Counted from the stretch's first letter, positions 36,796 through 48,759 are shown. The stretch is 64,000 bases of DNA from Hyperoodon ampullatus (GCA_949752795.1 OX457061.1:125374530-125438529); one strand, 5' to 3'. Notes: generated by a model from the letters alone, not told the origin. Program-made: numbers and translations.

Positions 36796-38505
36796 CAGTT
36801 TTATCGAGATATAGTTGACATATAACAGTGTATTCGTTTAAGGTATGCAGCATAATTATTGTGTGTATGTATACATTGCAAAATGACCACCACAGTAAGT
36901 TAACATCCATCACCTCACCTAGTTACAAAGTTTTTTTGAGCGTGTGAGGGAACTTTTAATATTTGCTCTCCTAGCGACTTTCAGGCATGCAGTACAGTGT
37001 TGTTAACTATAGTCGCTGTGCTGTGTGCGACATCCCCAGGACTTATTTATTTTACAACTGGGAGTTTGTACACTTGGACCCCCTTCACCTATTTCCCTCA
37101 CCCTCCACCCCCGCCTCTGGCAACCACCAATCTGTTCTCTGTTCCCATGAGTTTGTTTGTTTTAGATTCCACATATAAATGAGATCATACCATGTTTGTC
37201 TTTCTCTGTCTGACTGACTTCATTTAGCATAATCGCCTCAAGTTCCATCCACATTGTCACAAATGGCAAGATTTCCATCTTTCTTACGGCTGAATAATAT
37301 TCCATCACACATACACACACACATATGTGTGTGTGTGTATATATGTATAGTGATATATGTATAGTATGTATATATGTATTACATATGTATTTGTAGATAG
37401 AGATGTATAAATTTCTTTATCCATTCGTCAGTGGACACTTAGGTTGTTTCTATGTCTTGGCTACTGTGAATACTGCTGCAGTGAGCATGAGGGTACAGAT
37501 ATTTCTTCATGATAGTGATTTCATTTCCTTTGAATAAATACCCAGAAGTAGGATTGCTGGATCATACGGTAGTTTTATTTTAAAATTTTTGAGGAAACTC
37601 CGTACCATTTTCCAGAGTTGTTGCACCAATTTATGTTCCCACCAACAGTGCACAAGGGATCCCTTTTCTTCACATCCTCAGCAGCATTTGTTATTTTTAG
37701 TCATTTTGATCATGGCCATTCTGACAGGTGTGAAGCAATATCTCATTGTAGTTTTGACTTGCATTTCCCTGATGATTAGCGATGTTGAGCATCTTTTTAT
37801 GTGCCTGTTGGCCATTTGTATGTCTTTTTTCAGAAGAATGTCTATTCAGGTCCTTTGCCTATTTTTTTTTTTTTTTGCGGCACGCGGGCCTCTCACTGTT
37901 GTGGCCTCTCCCCTCGCGGAGCACAGGCTCTGGACGCACAGGCTCAGCGACCATGGCTCACGGGCCCAGCCGCTCTGTGGCATGTGGGATTCTCCCGGAC
38001 CAGGGCACGAACCCGTGTCCCCTGCATCGGCAGGCAGACTCTCAACCACTGCACCACCAGGGAAGCCCCTTTGCCTATTTTTAAGTCAGTTTTTTTCTAT
38101 TGAGTCTTAGGAATTCTTAAAATATTTTTTGATATTAACCCCTTATCGGATATATGATTTGCATATATTTTCTCCCATTCCATAGTTGCCTCTTCATTTT
38201 ATTGATGGTTTTCTTTGCTGTGCAGAAGATTTTTAGTTGGAAACAGTTCCACTTGTTTATGTTTTCTTTTGTTTCCTTTGCTTTTGGTGTCAGATTCAAA
38301 AAATCTTTGCCAAGACCAGTGTCTAGGAGCTTACTGCCTGTGTTTTCTAGGAGTTTTATGGTTTCAGGTCTTACATTCAAGTGTTTACTCCATTTTGAGT
38401 TGATTTTTGTGTGTGGCGTAAGACAGGGGCCAGTTTCATTCTTTTGCATGTAGCTGTCCAGTTTTCCCACCGTTTTATGTTCTTGGCTCTTTTGTTATAA
38501 ATTAA
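36796..38505 (-). repeat. L1 3' UTR and ORF2 3' part, antisense, split by a SINE
   Basis: The + strand begins with antisense 3' UTR ('TTTATCGAGATATAGTTGACATATAACAG'). It proceeds through ORF2 (antisense of the WWECK/ELPYDP region near 37570-37700), is split by a SINE at 37867-38067, and continues with ORF2 to about 38505. A CA/TG-rich microsatellite at 37305-37345 and TATG repeats to 37390 lie within it. The frame is broken in many places. Confidence 0.85.
37867..38067 (-). repeat. CHR-type SINE inserted in L1
   Basis: Short-form copy, poly-T at the left. The 15-bp target-site duplication CCTTTGCCTATTTTT is exact, at 37852-37866 and 38068-38082, and lies in L1 ORF2 sequence. The SINE is therefore younger than the L1. 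Confidence 0.95.
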
Positions 38506-41500
38506 TTGACCATATATGGAAAAGACTTTAATTCTCTAAATCTAAAACTGTTGTCATCCCTAAAATCGGTTCATAGACTTTGTAAACATAGAACCTTGGG
38601 TCTGTACAAATTATATTCATTTTTTTTTTCCTCTCCTCTGATCTGGCATCTTGCTGCTAAAGAGAAAAACATTCCCAGATGTCCCAGCCAGATTTGAAAG
38701 CTCCATCCATCTTCAGTTTGTCAGCACACTTGAGTTGAGCAGGCCACCTCCCTAGAGCTGTCAACAGACAATTCTTTTTCAGACTGGTAGGTCTTAGGGC
38801 ACTGAAACTGGTCATCAGTTGAAACAACAGAAAAAAAGGGGTGGGGGGTGGGGAAAGGAAATTAAGAATACATGCTGTAGATTTTGACTCTTCTTAAAAT
38901 TGGAAAGTTGAAGCTATCATATACAAAGAGCAACATTTTGTAGGGAGGCTCTGGTTTTTGAATCCCATCTATCTATAGATGTATTATTTATGAACAGCTT
39001 TCCACTGAGATGGCCCAAGTTTTGTCTGGAAATAGCATCTTGCCATTACCTTGTACTTCTCAACTGTCTTAAGGATCAGTGAGCAAATATAACTGTCAAA
39101 CATCACAAGCTCCACAGAGTCTTGAGGTACATAATATTATCAGCCATGATTTGGGCCATTAATATAAAATTCTGGGGAACATGCTTTTTTGTTTGTTTCT
39201 TTGTGTGTTTGTTTACCAATGGAGTATAAAAATGAAATATCACGGTAAAAATGTACTGATTCACCAGGTTGAAATCTCTCAGAAGCTGAGACATATTTCC
39301 AATGGTTTCCCACATAACTATTTTTGACCAAAATATTTCTACAGATTGGACTTGTGCCTAATCATACAATCAGATTGCTTCAGCCACCCAGATGCTTATG
39401 GGCAAAAATAATAACTTCACATTAAGTTATTATTAGCTTTTTCTGTCTGAATCATGGCTAAGTTCTCTTTGTCTTCAGAAGTGATATTGGCATAATCAAA
39501 TTACAATCCATTTGAATATTTTCTTCCCAGCTTGTGCCCCTATTAGCAGCCCTCAGTTAGAAAGCCTCTCATAAATGAACGAAGCATCCTTCCTTAAGCT
39601 TAGTCAGTTCACCCATAAAACTTGAAACTTTCAGGAAGTCTGACCTACTGTATATGTTATGGTAACAAGCTTTTTACTTATAAAACATTGGTATGGGATA
39701 TAGCTACTATTATTTTAGGTCTAGGGTTGTAACACTGAAGCTAATCACCCTGGAGGATGAGAGATTCTAAAACAGTGAGAATTACCTGTTACACAAGGTA
39801 CTTCAGTCAGGATGGTCAAGTCATTTGTGTAAGTTGGCAGTGCCCTTTATCTAACAGGGAGCATGAGGTACAGGGACCACCATGAGGTATAAAGGTGAAG
39901 TGTGTGTGTGTATTTAATTGGAGTGATCATTTGGGAAGTTTTATTTCACTTGGTTTTAAATAAGCTTCCGGTCTTGAGGTAACCATTCTAAGCCACATAA
40001 AATCCTCTCTATTAGTGGACAGAATACAGATACGTTCATTTGAAATATAGTTGTTTCATTATTCAGAAGGTATGAATTGGGTCTTACTTTTAAAGGCAGA
40101 ATTTGTGTTTTTCCAGACTAGCAGTTCAGGTTTAACATGAGTTACTGGCCTAATTAACTCTTTTGTGAAGTAGCTCTTTGAGGAAATTGGGCCAAATTAA
40201 ACCCAATTAAACTGTGATCTTTGTTTTGTCAGTTTCCCTTCTTCCCCGAGTCCCCCCTACCCACCCCCCTTCCTGATGCCCCTGCTTTCAAGAGTCCTGT
40301 CTCAGCCCACACTTCTTCCAGGCCTTATGCTCATCCAGCTATTCAGTGAATCTCCAAGTAAGTTTGAATCTGATAACTGTTTAAACAACATCCGAGAAAT
40401 ATCACCAATGGTGGGGTTTCAGGCAGAGGATAGGCAGTTGGACCCAGGCGGTGTGCTGGGAAAGAATCTGAAATGGGGTTTATGCATCTACCTGCCGCCT
40501 CTTAGGTTCTAAGTGTCGGAGATGAAGGATGTTGGCGACACCCCATCTCTCCTGTGTCTTCCTGCCGCAAACTTTTCCAGACCAACCCCCGACCGATGCC
40601 CTTAAAATAGAAAGGCCAGAACTATTGGCTCACTCTGACCTAGCATTCTTGTGTCAATAAAATATTAACAACTATAAATAACTTAAAAGACTGTGGCTGG
40701 GAAAAATGGCAAAGCACAAGTTCATTCTTCAGTGACAGAGAAAAGTAACATTTTAAATCAGATTGAAGCACTGACAGTATTTAATAAAATGTTTCTAAGC
40801 AACAAGGTAGAAGAATCAAAGAGCTTCAATAGACCTAACATTCATAGAATAAAAAGGAATCCAAAAATAGTCTCACTTTCTTGTAAGCAAATTCAGTCTG
40901 GAAGGTAAAACAAACTCCTTCCCAAAACTCAGCCTATTGAATAATCATCTCTTTCTAAACATCCCATGTATGGTTTCAGCATGGAATAACCATGTTAGTA
41001 GCCAAGTTTCAATATGCATGAAAACCCTGGAGAGTAAATACTGGGGAACAGCGATGATTTAAATGCCCTGGGCATGAGATACACCCTCTTCAACCCTTGT
41101 TATCAAGATAACTTACAAAAAGAAAGGAACACTCGGTCCTCTCTCTTATGTGTACTTTAGGCCCATCTAAGCGGAAGTTTTGATATTCCATTGCTAATGA
41201 CACGCTCGCTTTGTCAGCAGGAAAGACTTTCTAAAGAAAAATTTCAATGTCTATAATAGACCCAAATAAGTACTTAGTAGATTCAAGTCTAGAAGAGAAT
41301 ATGAGATCTTTTCATGTCACCTTAATGCCACAAAAGCAAGAATGCTTTAATGCTTGTAGAGCCATTTTCCCACCACTGTGTCTTTGAAATGACAGCTTAG
41401 AAATCCACGAATATTCTCATAGCTTCCCCAAGAGACAGCTACAGTGTGTGTGAATGTCTAGTCTGTGCAGAAGGCTTGTGGCATACAAATGGGTATTCTT

Positions 41501-41706
41501 GGTTCACTTTTACTCTGCACCAAAAAACATGTATCATGGGCTCAAGAAAGAGAAAAAGGAGGCTGTTTTTCTGGCTGTTGGTCTGGTTGACAAACCAGTA
41601 CTAGGTGCTTTGATTTCTCTGTTTCTGCTGCCACTGGAGTTTTGTACAGGAAGTCAGGTAGGGGACCACGCAGGTCATTTCACTAGAGAGAAAGGCGTTT
41701 AGTGAA
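38506..41706. other. 3.2-kb stretch without recognised genes or repeats
   Basis: No repeat family or gene recognised. A 71-codon open frame at 40693-40908 has no known match or splice support. A C-rich patch sits at 40240-40275. Confidence 0.4.
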
Positions 41707-41748
41707 ATCCATCCATCCATCCCTCCATCCATCCATCCCTCCATCCAT
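41707..41748. repeat. (ATCC)n tetranucleotide microsatellite
   Basis: About ten ATCC/CTCC units in a row, starting CCATCCATCCATCCC. Confidence 0.93.
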
Positions 41749-41814
41749 GCAGGAAGCATAGTTTTTAGAGTCATTTATTTAATTAACCACTTTTTAGAAA
41801 ACTCGCCAAAAATA

Positions 41815-41947
41815 TGTGTTTTGGGGTTTTTATTTTGTTTTTTTCCTTTTGTGATTGGTTTATTTCACTTAGCCTATGTCTTCAAGGTTCATCCATGTTG
41901 CAGCATGTATCAGAATTTTCTTCCTTTTTAAGGCTGAATAGTTGTGT
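41815..41947 (-). repeat. Old L1 3' UTR fragment, antisense
   Basis: 'GTTTATTTCACTTAGCCTATG', 'TTCATCCATGTTGCAGCATGTATCAG', and 'TTCCTTTTTAAGGCTGAATAG' are the antisense old-L1 phrases. A younger L1 follows directly at 41952. Confidence 0.65.
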
Positions 41948-41951
41948 AGAC

Positions 41952-43025
41952 TTTTTTTATTGAAGTATGATTGATTTACAATGTTTCAAATGTACAGCAA
42001 AGTGATTCAGTTATATATATTTATTCTTTTACAGATCGTTTTCCATTATAGGTTATTACAAGATATTGAACATAGTTCCTTGTGCTATGCAGTAGGTCCT
42101 TGTTGTTTATCTATTTTATGTATAGTAGTGTGTATCTGTTAAACCCAAATTCCCAATTTATCCACCCCCCTTCCCCTTTGGTAACCATAAGTTTGTTTTC
42201 CAAGTCTGTGAGTCTGTTTCTGTTTTATAAATAATTCATTCGTATTGTTTTTTTAGATTCCACATATAAGCGATATCATATATTTGTCTTTCTCTGTCTG
42301 ACTTACTTCACTTAGTATGATAATCTCTAGGTTCATCCATGTTGCTGCAAATGGCATTATTTCATTCTTTTTTTATGGCTGAGTAGTATTCCATTGTGTA
42401 TATATGTACCACATCTTCTTTATCCGTTCATCTGTCAATGGACATTTAGGTTATTTCCATGTCTTGGCTATTGTAAATAGCGCTGCTGTGAACACTGGGG
42501 TGCATGTGTCTTTTTGAATTAGGGTTTTCTCTGGATATATGCCCAGCAGTGGGATTCTTGGATCATATGGTAGCTCTATTTTTAGTTTTTTAAGGAACCT
42601 CCATACTGTCCTCCATAGTGGCTGCACCAATTTACATTCCCACCAACAGTGTAGGAGGGTTCCCTTTCCTCCACACCCTCTCCAGCATTTATTATTTGTA
42701 GACTTTTTGATGATGGCCATTCTGACCAGTGTGAGGTGATACCTCATCGTAGTTTTGATTTGCATTTCTCTAATAATTAGTGATGTGGAGCATCTTTTCA
42801 TGTGCCTCTTGGCCATCTGTATGTCTTCTTTGGAGAAATGGCTATTTAGACCTTCTGACCATTTTTTGATTATGTTGTTTGTTTGTTTGTTTTGATATTG
42901 AGGTGTATAAGAAGCCATTTGTGTATTTTAGAAATTAATCCCTTGTCGGTCTCATCATTTGCAAATATTTTCTCCCAGTGTATAGGTGTCTTTTCATTTT
43001 GTTTATGGTTTCCTTTGCTGTGCAG
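41952..43025 (-). repeat. L1 3' UTR plus ORF2 C-terminal part, antisense
   Basis: From the T-rich left end, antisense 3' UTR ('GAAGTATGATTGATTTACAATG') continues into ORF2. The best-preserved frame (42918 to 42451 on the minus strand, 155 codons) shows the ORF2p C-terminal region with [20 protein letters not shown] and [18 protein letters not shown]. Only the last part of ORF2 is present, with no endonuclease or reverse transcriptase core, so it is dead. It is the best preserved of the four L1 3' portions. Confidence 0.9.
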
Positions 43026-44189
43026 CAAAACTACATATTTTGTGTGTCCACTGAAGCTCACCAGAGGTGATTCATGAGATTGAGGGCACACAGTTCTGGT
43101 CCCAGCTTGGTCCAGCCCCGTGATCACACACCTCCTGCCAAAACAAGCCTGACTTCCCTCCCAGGTCATGCCTTTAGACTCTGTACACAAATTCTAGAAC
43201 TGTTGATTTGATCCTTTAAACTACCTTCAATTTCAAAATGATCCACTTCACCTGCCCTGGTCTTTTTGTATGAGTCTGCTTGGAGGACGTTTTTGAGCCA
43301 AGGGCTTGATATTATGGTTTTTGTTGTTTTTATGATTCCTACCACTTTCTAATATATCTCAGTGAACGTGTAAAGTCATCACAAAGTAAACGGTCTAAAT
43401 TTTTTATAGAAGATGATGAGATTAGCACAATGTCCATTTAAAAGCACTTCCCCAGAACCTGGAAGTGAGCTGCCAGCTGCTCCCACTGTTTTCCTGAGGT
43501 CACAGTGTACCTCCACCACTTTCTTAACCATTGTGCATCTTAGGTTCTATACTAAGTACCTGAGGGATGATAATATTGTGGTGTTTTCGTTCAGACCTGC
43601 CCATGTGATGCTGTCTGTCCTGATGTCAGCATGTGCATCTAAATGGCGCCACATGGCACAGCAAAGCATTAGGTCAGCCACAGCTCAGGGCGGTAAAAAC
43701 AGTGCTGAGTTGACGGGGATATTCAGCTGTTGTAATATATTGCATTTTATCTTTGCGAGTCAAACCACAGAATATGCTTGGCCTTGTTCTAGATTCGCCT
43801 TAAAACATCCCATGTAGGTCAAGACCTCGCCTGGGAGACCCTGCCCGTGACCCCATGGGGTAGCCCCATTGCTGATTTCTTCAAGAGACTAAACTCTTAC
43901 ATCGTCATTGAAGAGATCAGAAGAGGTGCTGGACCAGAAAATACTCTCTTAGGGCACGCGAGCTTTAGGGAACAGGGAAGAACCCTGAATAGGGAAGCGA
44001 GAGACTTGTCTGATCTGGATCAGCCGAGAACCAGCCGCGTGAGCTGTGTGCGCACAGTTGAGATCGCATTCCTTGCCGTTTCGGGTGGCCCGAAACGGCT
44101 CCTGGTCTCCACACAGATCAAGTTCAAGCTCCCGGGGTGGCCTTCAGTTTCGGCCTCTGTTCTGCCCCAGCTGTCTGAGGCGTGGCCCC
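43026..44189. other. Non-coding sequence with a perfect GC-rich hairpin
   Basis: No gene or repeat recognised. At 44075-44099 two 11-base arms (GCCGTTTCGGG and CCCGAAACGGC) are separated by TGG. Two chance ORFs (134 and 141 codons at 43413 and 43847) have no recognisable domains. Confidence 0.45.
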
Positions 44190-44415
44190 GTGCAGGGGTC
44201 AGGTGTCCAGACTCTGTGGCCAGGCTACCTGCTTTGAATCCTAGGTGTGCCTCTGGCCAGCTGAGCGGGTAACCGCACGTCTCCGGACCTCAGCTTCCCC
44301 ATCTGTCAGCGAGGTAGTAACAGGAGTCGCCTTGTAAGGTGGTGGTGAGGATCGAGTGAGTGGAAACGGCCCTGTGCTTGGCGCCCACAGGGAGCACGTG
44401 CCAGGTGTTCGCTAA
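44190..44415 (+). repeat. MIR SINE, near full length
   Basis: MIR order is clear: 'CAGACTCTGTGGCCAGGCTACCTGC', 'CTTTGAATCCTAGGTGTGCC', 'CCTCAGCTTCCCCATCTGTCAGCGAGG', 'GTGGTGAGGATCGAGTGAG', 'CTGTGCTTGGCGC'. Confidence 0.85.
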
Positions 44416-44444
44416 AGAACAGCTGTCCCCTCACTTTCAAGCCT

Positions 44445-44451
<7 letters not shown>

Positions 44452-44479
<28 letters not shown>

Positions 44480-44670
44480 GTTACACGGGCCTCTCACTGC
44501 TGTGGCCTCTCCCATTGCGGAGCACAGGCTCCGGACGCGCAGGCTCAGCGGCCATGGCTCACGGGCCCAGCCGCTCCACGGCATGTGGGATCTTCCCAGA
44601 CCGGGGCACGAACCCGTGTCCCCTGTATCAGCAGGCGGACCCTCAACCACTGCGCCACCAGGGAAGCCCC
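44452..44670 (-). repeat. CHR-type SINE (short form), minus strand
   Basis: A T27-like run then GCGTTACACGGGCC through to GCCACCAGGGAAGCCC. Imperfect target-site duplication AAGCCTGACTTT (left) and AGGCCTGACTTT (44671-44682). Confidence 0.93.
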
Positions 44671-44904
44671 AGGCCTGACTTTAAACCCACCTGCTCCACG
44701 GCACTTTCCCGAGGCGATGCACCTGGTTTAAGGATCAGTGAGCCATGGTTGAGTTGAGTTAGCAGTTCAGACACTTGATGTATCCAGGGCATGGGAGAGC
44801 AGTGAGACTGATTTTCCTCTGATGCTTGATCTGTTCATGGTCCCCCCTTGGATTCCTCCTTCTCCTATCTCTGTGTCCCCATGGGTGTGTGAGCCTGGGA
44901 TGCT

Positions 44905-45026
44905 GTTCTTCACACCCTCGCCACTTCTCCTGGCAAACTTCCACTCCTCAGGATGCAGCCCAAACGTCACCTCTTCTGTGAAGCCTTCCCTGACTCCCCA
45001 GCTAGGAAGGTGCTCTCTTCACAGCA
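44905..45026 (+). repeat. L2 LINE fragment, left part
   Basis: 'CAGCCCAAACGTCACCTCTTCTGTGAAGCCTTCCCTGACTCCCC' is the L2 3' region. The rest of the L2 appears to resume at 45480 after an LTR-like insertion. Confidence 0.7.
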
Positions 45027-45440
45027 GTTTTTATAAATGGCCACAGAATTCTTCGACATTCCCCGCACTGAGAGTTTGGGTCCACGTCCCTCCTCTTGCT
45101 TCTGGGCGGGCTTCATCCAACAGAGTCTGTGGCAGGAGAGACACTGGTGTCTTATGAGGCTGGGCCCTGGAAGACAATGTGGCTTCCACCCTGTTGGCTG
45201 GAACTCATCCCCTTGGAGCTGTGAGGAAGCCTAGCTCCTTGCAGAGGCCCCGTGTACACACCTGGTGGGCAGACCTGGTCGTCCTGTTTCCAGGTGGGGC
45301 CCCAGACACGGTGGAACACAGGCAGCCCCCTCCTCCATGCTCCGTGCCTCTCCAAATCCCTAACCCACCGAATCTGTGAGAATAATACGATGGTTGCCTT
45401 ATGCCGCTAAGTCCTGGGCTAATTTATTATCATCCAGCGA
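45027..45440 (+). mobile_element. MaLR-like solo LTR inserted in an L2
   Basis: It starts near 'TATAAATGGCCACAGAATTCTTCGAC' and ends 'ATCTGTGAGAATAATACGATG...GCCGCTAAGTCCTGGGCTAATTTATTA', which matches the general form of mammalian MaLR LTR ends. The subfamily is not determined. There is no coding part. Confidence 0.55.
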
Positions 45441-45479
45441 AAGGGACTGGAGCAACTTTCTGTGAGTCCCAAAGGCTTT

Positions 45480-45645
45480 GTATATTCCAATGTTACAGCA
45501 CTCAACAGCCCTGCAGAATCCTCGTCACTGGATTGCAGGCTCCCCAAAGACCGGAACCCTGCTTTACTCATCTTTCTGTGCCTGGCACCAAGCACGTTGC
45601 CTGGAACTTGGGAGATACTCAAGACGCATGTTGAATAAACTATCC
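45480..45645 (+). repeat. L2 LINE 3' end, right part
   Basis: 'GATTGCAGGCTCCCCAAAGACCGGAACCC', 'TGTGCCTGGCACCAAGCACG' and 'GAGATACTCAAGACGCATGTTGAATAAAC' form the typical L2 terminus. With 44905-45026 it forms one L2 split by an LTR. Confidence 0.7.
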
Positions 45646-46904
45646 CTTAGAGGGTACAGACATCAAAAAAAGTTACATTAATTTGTAATCAAATTATTAT
45701 ATATAACTTATATTTGTAATCACCGGAAGGTTTTGCCCAGTGCCTGAAACTCTGAGTTCTCAAAAGCACATGCACCAGATGCAGAGCTGTGTCTGTGCAT
45801 CCGTGGGACACACGTGAACGTCACACACATTGTGAGTGTTGGTTCCCCTGGATTCCCCCCACCCCTCCCTCACCAGCACCTGGGTATTTACTGGGCTTTT
45901 CTCTAACCTACACCAGCTTAGAGAAACGCTTCCTCCTTCCTGCCTGAGCTCAAAGCCCTCCTTGAAGCCGTCACACTGAACTAGCCTAGAACACGGCCGA
46001 GAGCTGGCCCTGGTGTCTGATGTCACATTCTCAGCAGACTCCTCCACGGTGGGCTGACACACCCCTCCAGCAGCAGGGCTCACACAGCGTTCCCTCTTTC
46101 TGTGCAGTTTAGTAAGCCGAGAAAGTACAGAGCTTCTGTTGTCACTGCCAGCTTCAGCTGACTATTTATAGACGCGTGTTCTGTGCTGTCATAGAAACGT
46201 AGCATATACATGTATATTCACACCAAGTCTTTGTCGGGTTAGCAGCTGAACTGGCTCGACTCTGCAGCTTAGAACTCCCGGCGCTGCGATGGGGACCGCT
46301 GTTCACTTGTTCCTCCATGCTGTGCCCGGGAAGAATCTCTGCCAGCCCCGCTCAGTGCCAAGCAGGAGATTCGTGCTGGCTTCATTTATTTTGTTGGATT
46401 TGAGGTACATCTTTGATGCGGCATCTACTTGAAAACCAAGTTTGCCACTTCTCCAGTGTCTAATCCTGTGACTAGAATTGCAAGAAGCCACGTGAGTCAA
46501 CAAGGCTGTAAAGGGCTGAGATTAGACTGTGCATGAAATTTACCCCAAACTGACAGCACTGACTCTGAGAAGGGGGTTGATAGGGGAGGCCAGCCTGTGA
46601 GCCATGAAGAGTGCACGGTGGGGTTTTCTGGCGTGGGCGGCACCTGGGAGAGCACAGATGGAAAGTGGTGGCCTCGGAGAGAGGACGTAACGGCCTGGGG
46701 GCTCCGGCCTGAAAAGAGTCCATATTCAAGGACCTGGTAAATTACACAGAGGAAAACCAAAGGGGGCTCAGACGTTTCCTGAGCGCCAGTGAACTGTGTG
46801 CCGGGAAGGTTTCTAGGTGCTGTACTTCCTGGTCCGTGTACTTTACACTTGACCCCCTCCACCCATTTCACCTACCCCCGCCTCTGGAGACCACCAATCT
46901 CATT
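45646..46904. other. Non-coding sequence, nothing recognised
   Basis: No gene or repeat family recognised. Confidence 0.4.
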
Positions 46905-47114
46905 AAGAACTAGGTTTTCGGGCTTCTCTGGTGGTGCAGTGGTTAAGAATCCACCTGCCAGTGCAGGGGACATGGGTTCGATCCCTGGTCCGGGAAGATC
47001 CCACATGCCGCAGAGTGACTAAGTCCATGTGCCACAACTACTGAGCCCACATGCCACAACTACTGAAGCCCACGCACCTAGAGCCCATGTTCCACAACAA
47101 GAGAAGCCACTGCA

Positions 47115-47444
47115 GGTGTGATGAACTGGGAGATTGGGATTGATGAATACACACTAATATCTATAAAATGGATAACTAATAAGAATCTGCTGTATAAAAG
47201 ATTTAAATTAGGGCTTCCCTGGTGGCGCAGTGGTTGAGAGTCCGCCTGCCGATGCAGGGGACGCGGGTTCGTGCCCCGGTCCGGGAAGATCCCACATGCC
47301 GTGGAGCGGCTGGGCCCGTGAGCCATGGCCGTTGAGCCTGCGCGTCCGGAGCCTGTGCTCCGCAACGGGAGAAGCCACAACAGTGAGAGGCCCGCGTAAC
47401 AAAAAAAAAAAAAAAAAAAAAAGATTTAAATTAAATTAAAAAAA
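47115..47444 (+). repeat. L1 3' UTR fragment nested in SINE
   Basis: 'TGATGAACTGGGAGATTGGGATTGATG' is the L1 3' UTR type also seen at 6460. It stops early at 'CTGCTGTATAAAAG' followed by an A-rich tail, lacking the last about 200 bases of that UTR. The duplication AGAGAAGCCACTGCA (47100-47114 and 47445-47459) is the outer SINE's own sequence. It is interrupted by the inner SINE at 47211-47418. Confidence 0.85.
47211..47418 (+). repeat. CHR-type SINE (short form), innermost of the nest
   Basis: Complete copy with pure A tail. Exact 15-bp duplication AAAAGATTTAAATTA at 47196-47210 and 47419-47433, inside the L1 fragment. It is the youngest of the three insertions. Confidence 0.95.
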
Positions 47445-47602
47445 AGAGAAGCCACTGCAATGAGAAACCTGTGCACCATAACGAAGTGTAGCCCCTGCTC
47501 ACCGCAACTAAAGCCCACGTGCAGCAAGAAAGACCCAGCACAGCCAAAAATAAAGTTAAAATAAATAAATAAATTTATTTTAAAAAAAAGAACTAGGTTT
47601 TC

Positions 47603-48530
47603 ATCATCTTGTATCCTCCATGTGTGTCTTATATTTAGAGAAATTGGAGTATTTAGAGATTTTAAAATACTGTAAGTTGCTTAATGTAGGACATATGAGT
47701 TAATCTTTCAATGAAGCTCTTTCCTGTTGGACAAGCAGTGCGTTTAATCAATGTTTATTATGTGTCAAGGAAAACTTCCTATTTCCCCAAGGAGAGCCCA
47801 AAGCAGCCATGTAGAGTCCAGCTCAGTAGCCTGACTGAGTCCTTAGTGGGGTTTTAACAGTCGCAGTCCAGGTTTTCAAGCAGAATGGGATTTCATACAG
47901 GATACTGGGCACCTACACAAAATCACAGCCGAGTGCAGGAGTAGCTGGAGAGCTGCTACCAGACCGACCTCCACAGGTGAGATTCAGAGACCAGAGGCCG
48001 ATCCTGCTGTCACCTCCACTCCCATCACGGACGCCTCGCATCCTCACTGGACTGAGGGCCGCACACTGGGATGCTGTAAACCTCCGCGCCTCCCTGACCC
48101 AGCGCGGCAGCCGTCTCAGCCGCACAGAGAGGACCTCTGCGCCTCTTCACCCTCCACGGTGGGTCTCACACTGCAGTGTGTTCACATCCAGAACCCTCGC
48201 TGCAAGGGAGTTGGGAAAATTCTGGTTCTGGCTTTCTGGCTCTCTGGGGTTTAGAAAGGTGAAACGCCAGGATGAGAGCACATGCTGAGGGCCTTCTACC
48301 AGGGGCAGCCCACTCACAATGCTACCTGAGCCCTCTAGCCCAGCAGTTGTGGAAACTTCCATCTGCCACCTGCACTCTACTATGTGGGATAGTGGCCCAA
48401 GATTTCATCATAGACATGGAGGTGAACTCACACATTGCTGTATGAAATCCGTGGTCGTACTGAGACACATAACATAGGTGGTAATCGATGTGGTTTATTA
48501 AATTGCAGTGCTGCTAGGGCTGTGTAGGAA
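47603..48530. other. Non-coding sequence, nothing recognised
   Basis: No gene or repeat family recognised. Chance ORFs of up to 103 codons occur in the GC-richer part at 47950-48290. Confidence 0.4.
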
Positions 48531-48543
48531 CTCGGACTAATTT

Positions 48544-48746
48544 GTTTTTTTTCTTGCGGTACGCGGGCCTCTCACTGTCGCAGCCTCTCCCGTTGCGGAG
48601 CACAGGCTCCGGACACGCAGGCTCAGCGACCATGGCTCACGGGCCCAGCCGCTCCGTGGCATGTGGGATCTTCCCGGACCAGGGCACGAACCCGTGTCCC
48701 CTGCATTGGCAGGCGGACTCGCAACCACTGCGCCACCAGGGAAGCC
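48544..48746 (-). repeat. CHR-type SINE (short form), minus strand
   Basis: Tail is a short T-rich tract; head CCACCAGGGAAGCC at right. Target-site duplication CTCGGACTAATTT (48531-48543) and CTCGGAGTAATTT (48747-48759), one mismatch. Confidence 0.94.
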
Positions 48747-48759
48747 CTCGGAGTAATTT

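Larger units (their letters stand above)
46920..47587 (+). repeat. CHR-type SINE (long form), outermost of a triple nest
   Basis: The SINE body runs 46920-47114, is interrupted, and resumes at 47460-47587. The exact 15-bp target-site duplication AAGAACTAGGTTTTC (46905-46919 and 47588-47602) fixes its limits. The inserted piece is an L1 fragment that itself holds another SINE. Confidence 0.93.

Noticed and set aside
40693..40908. 71-codon Lys/Asn-rich ORF in a repeat-poor stretch
   Set aside because: Short, with no known domain and no supporting signals; AT-rich DNA can give such a frame by chance.
42451..42918. 155-codon ORF as a possible gene
   Set aside because: It is the dead C-terminal part of L1 ORF2.
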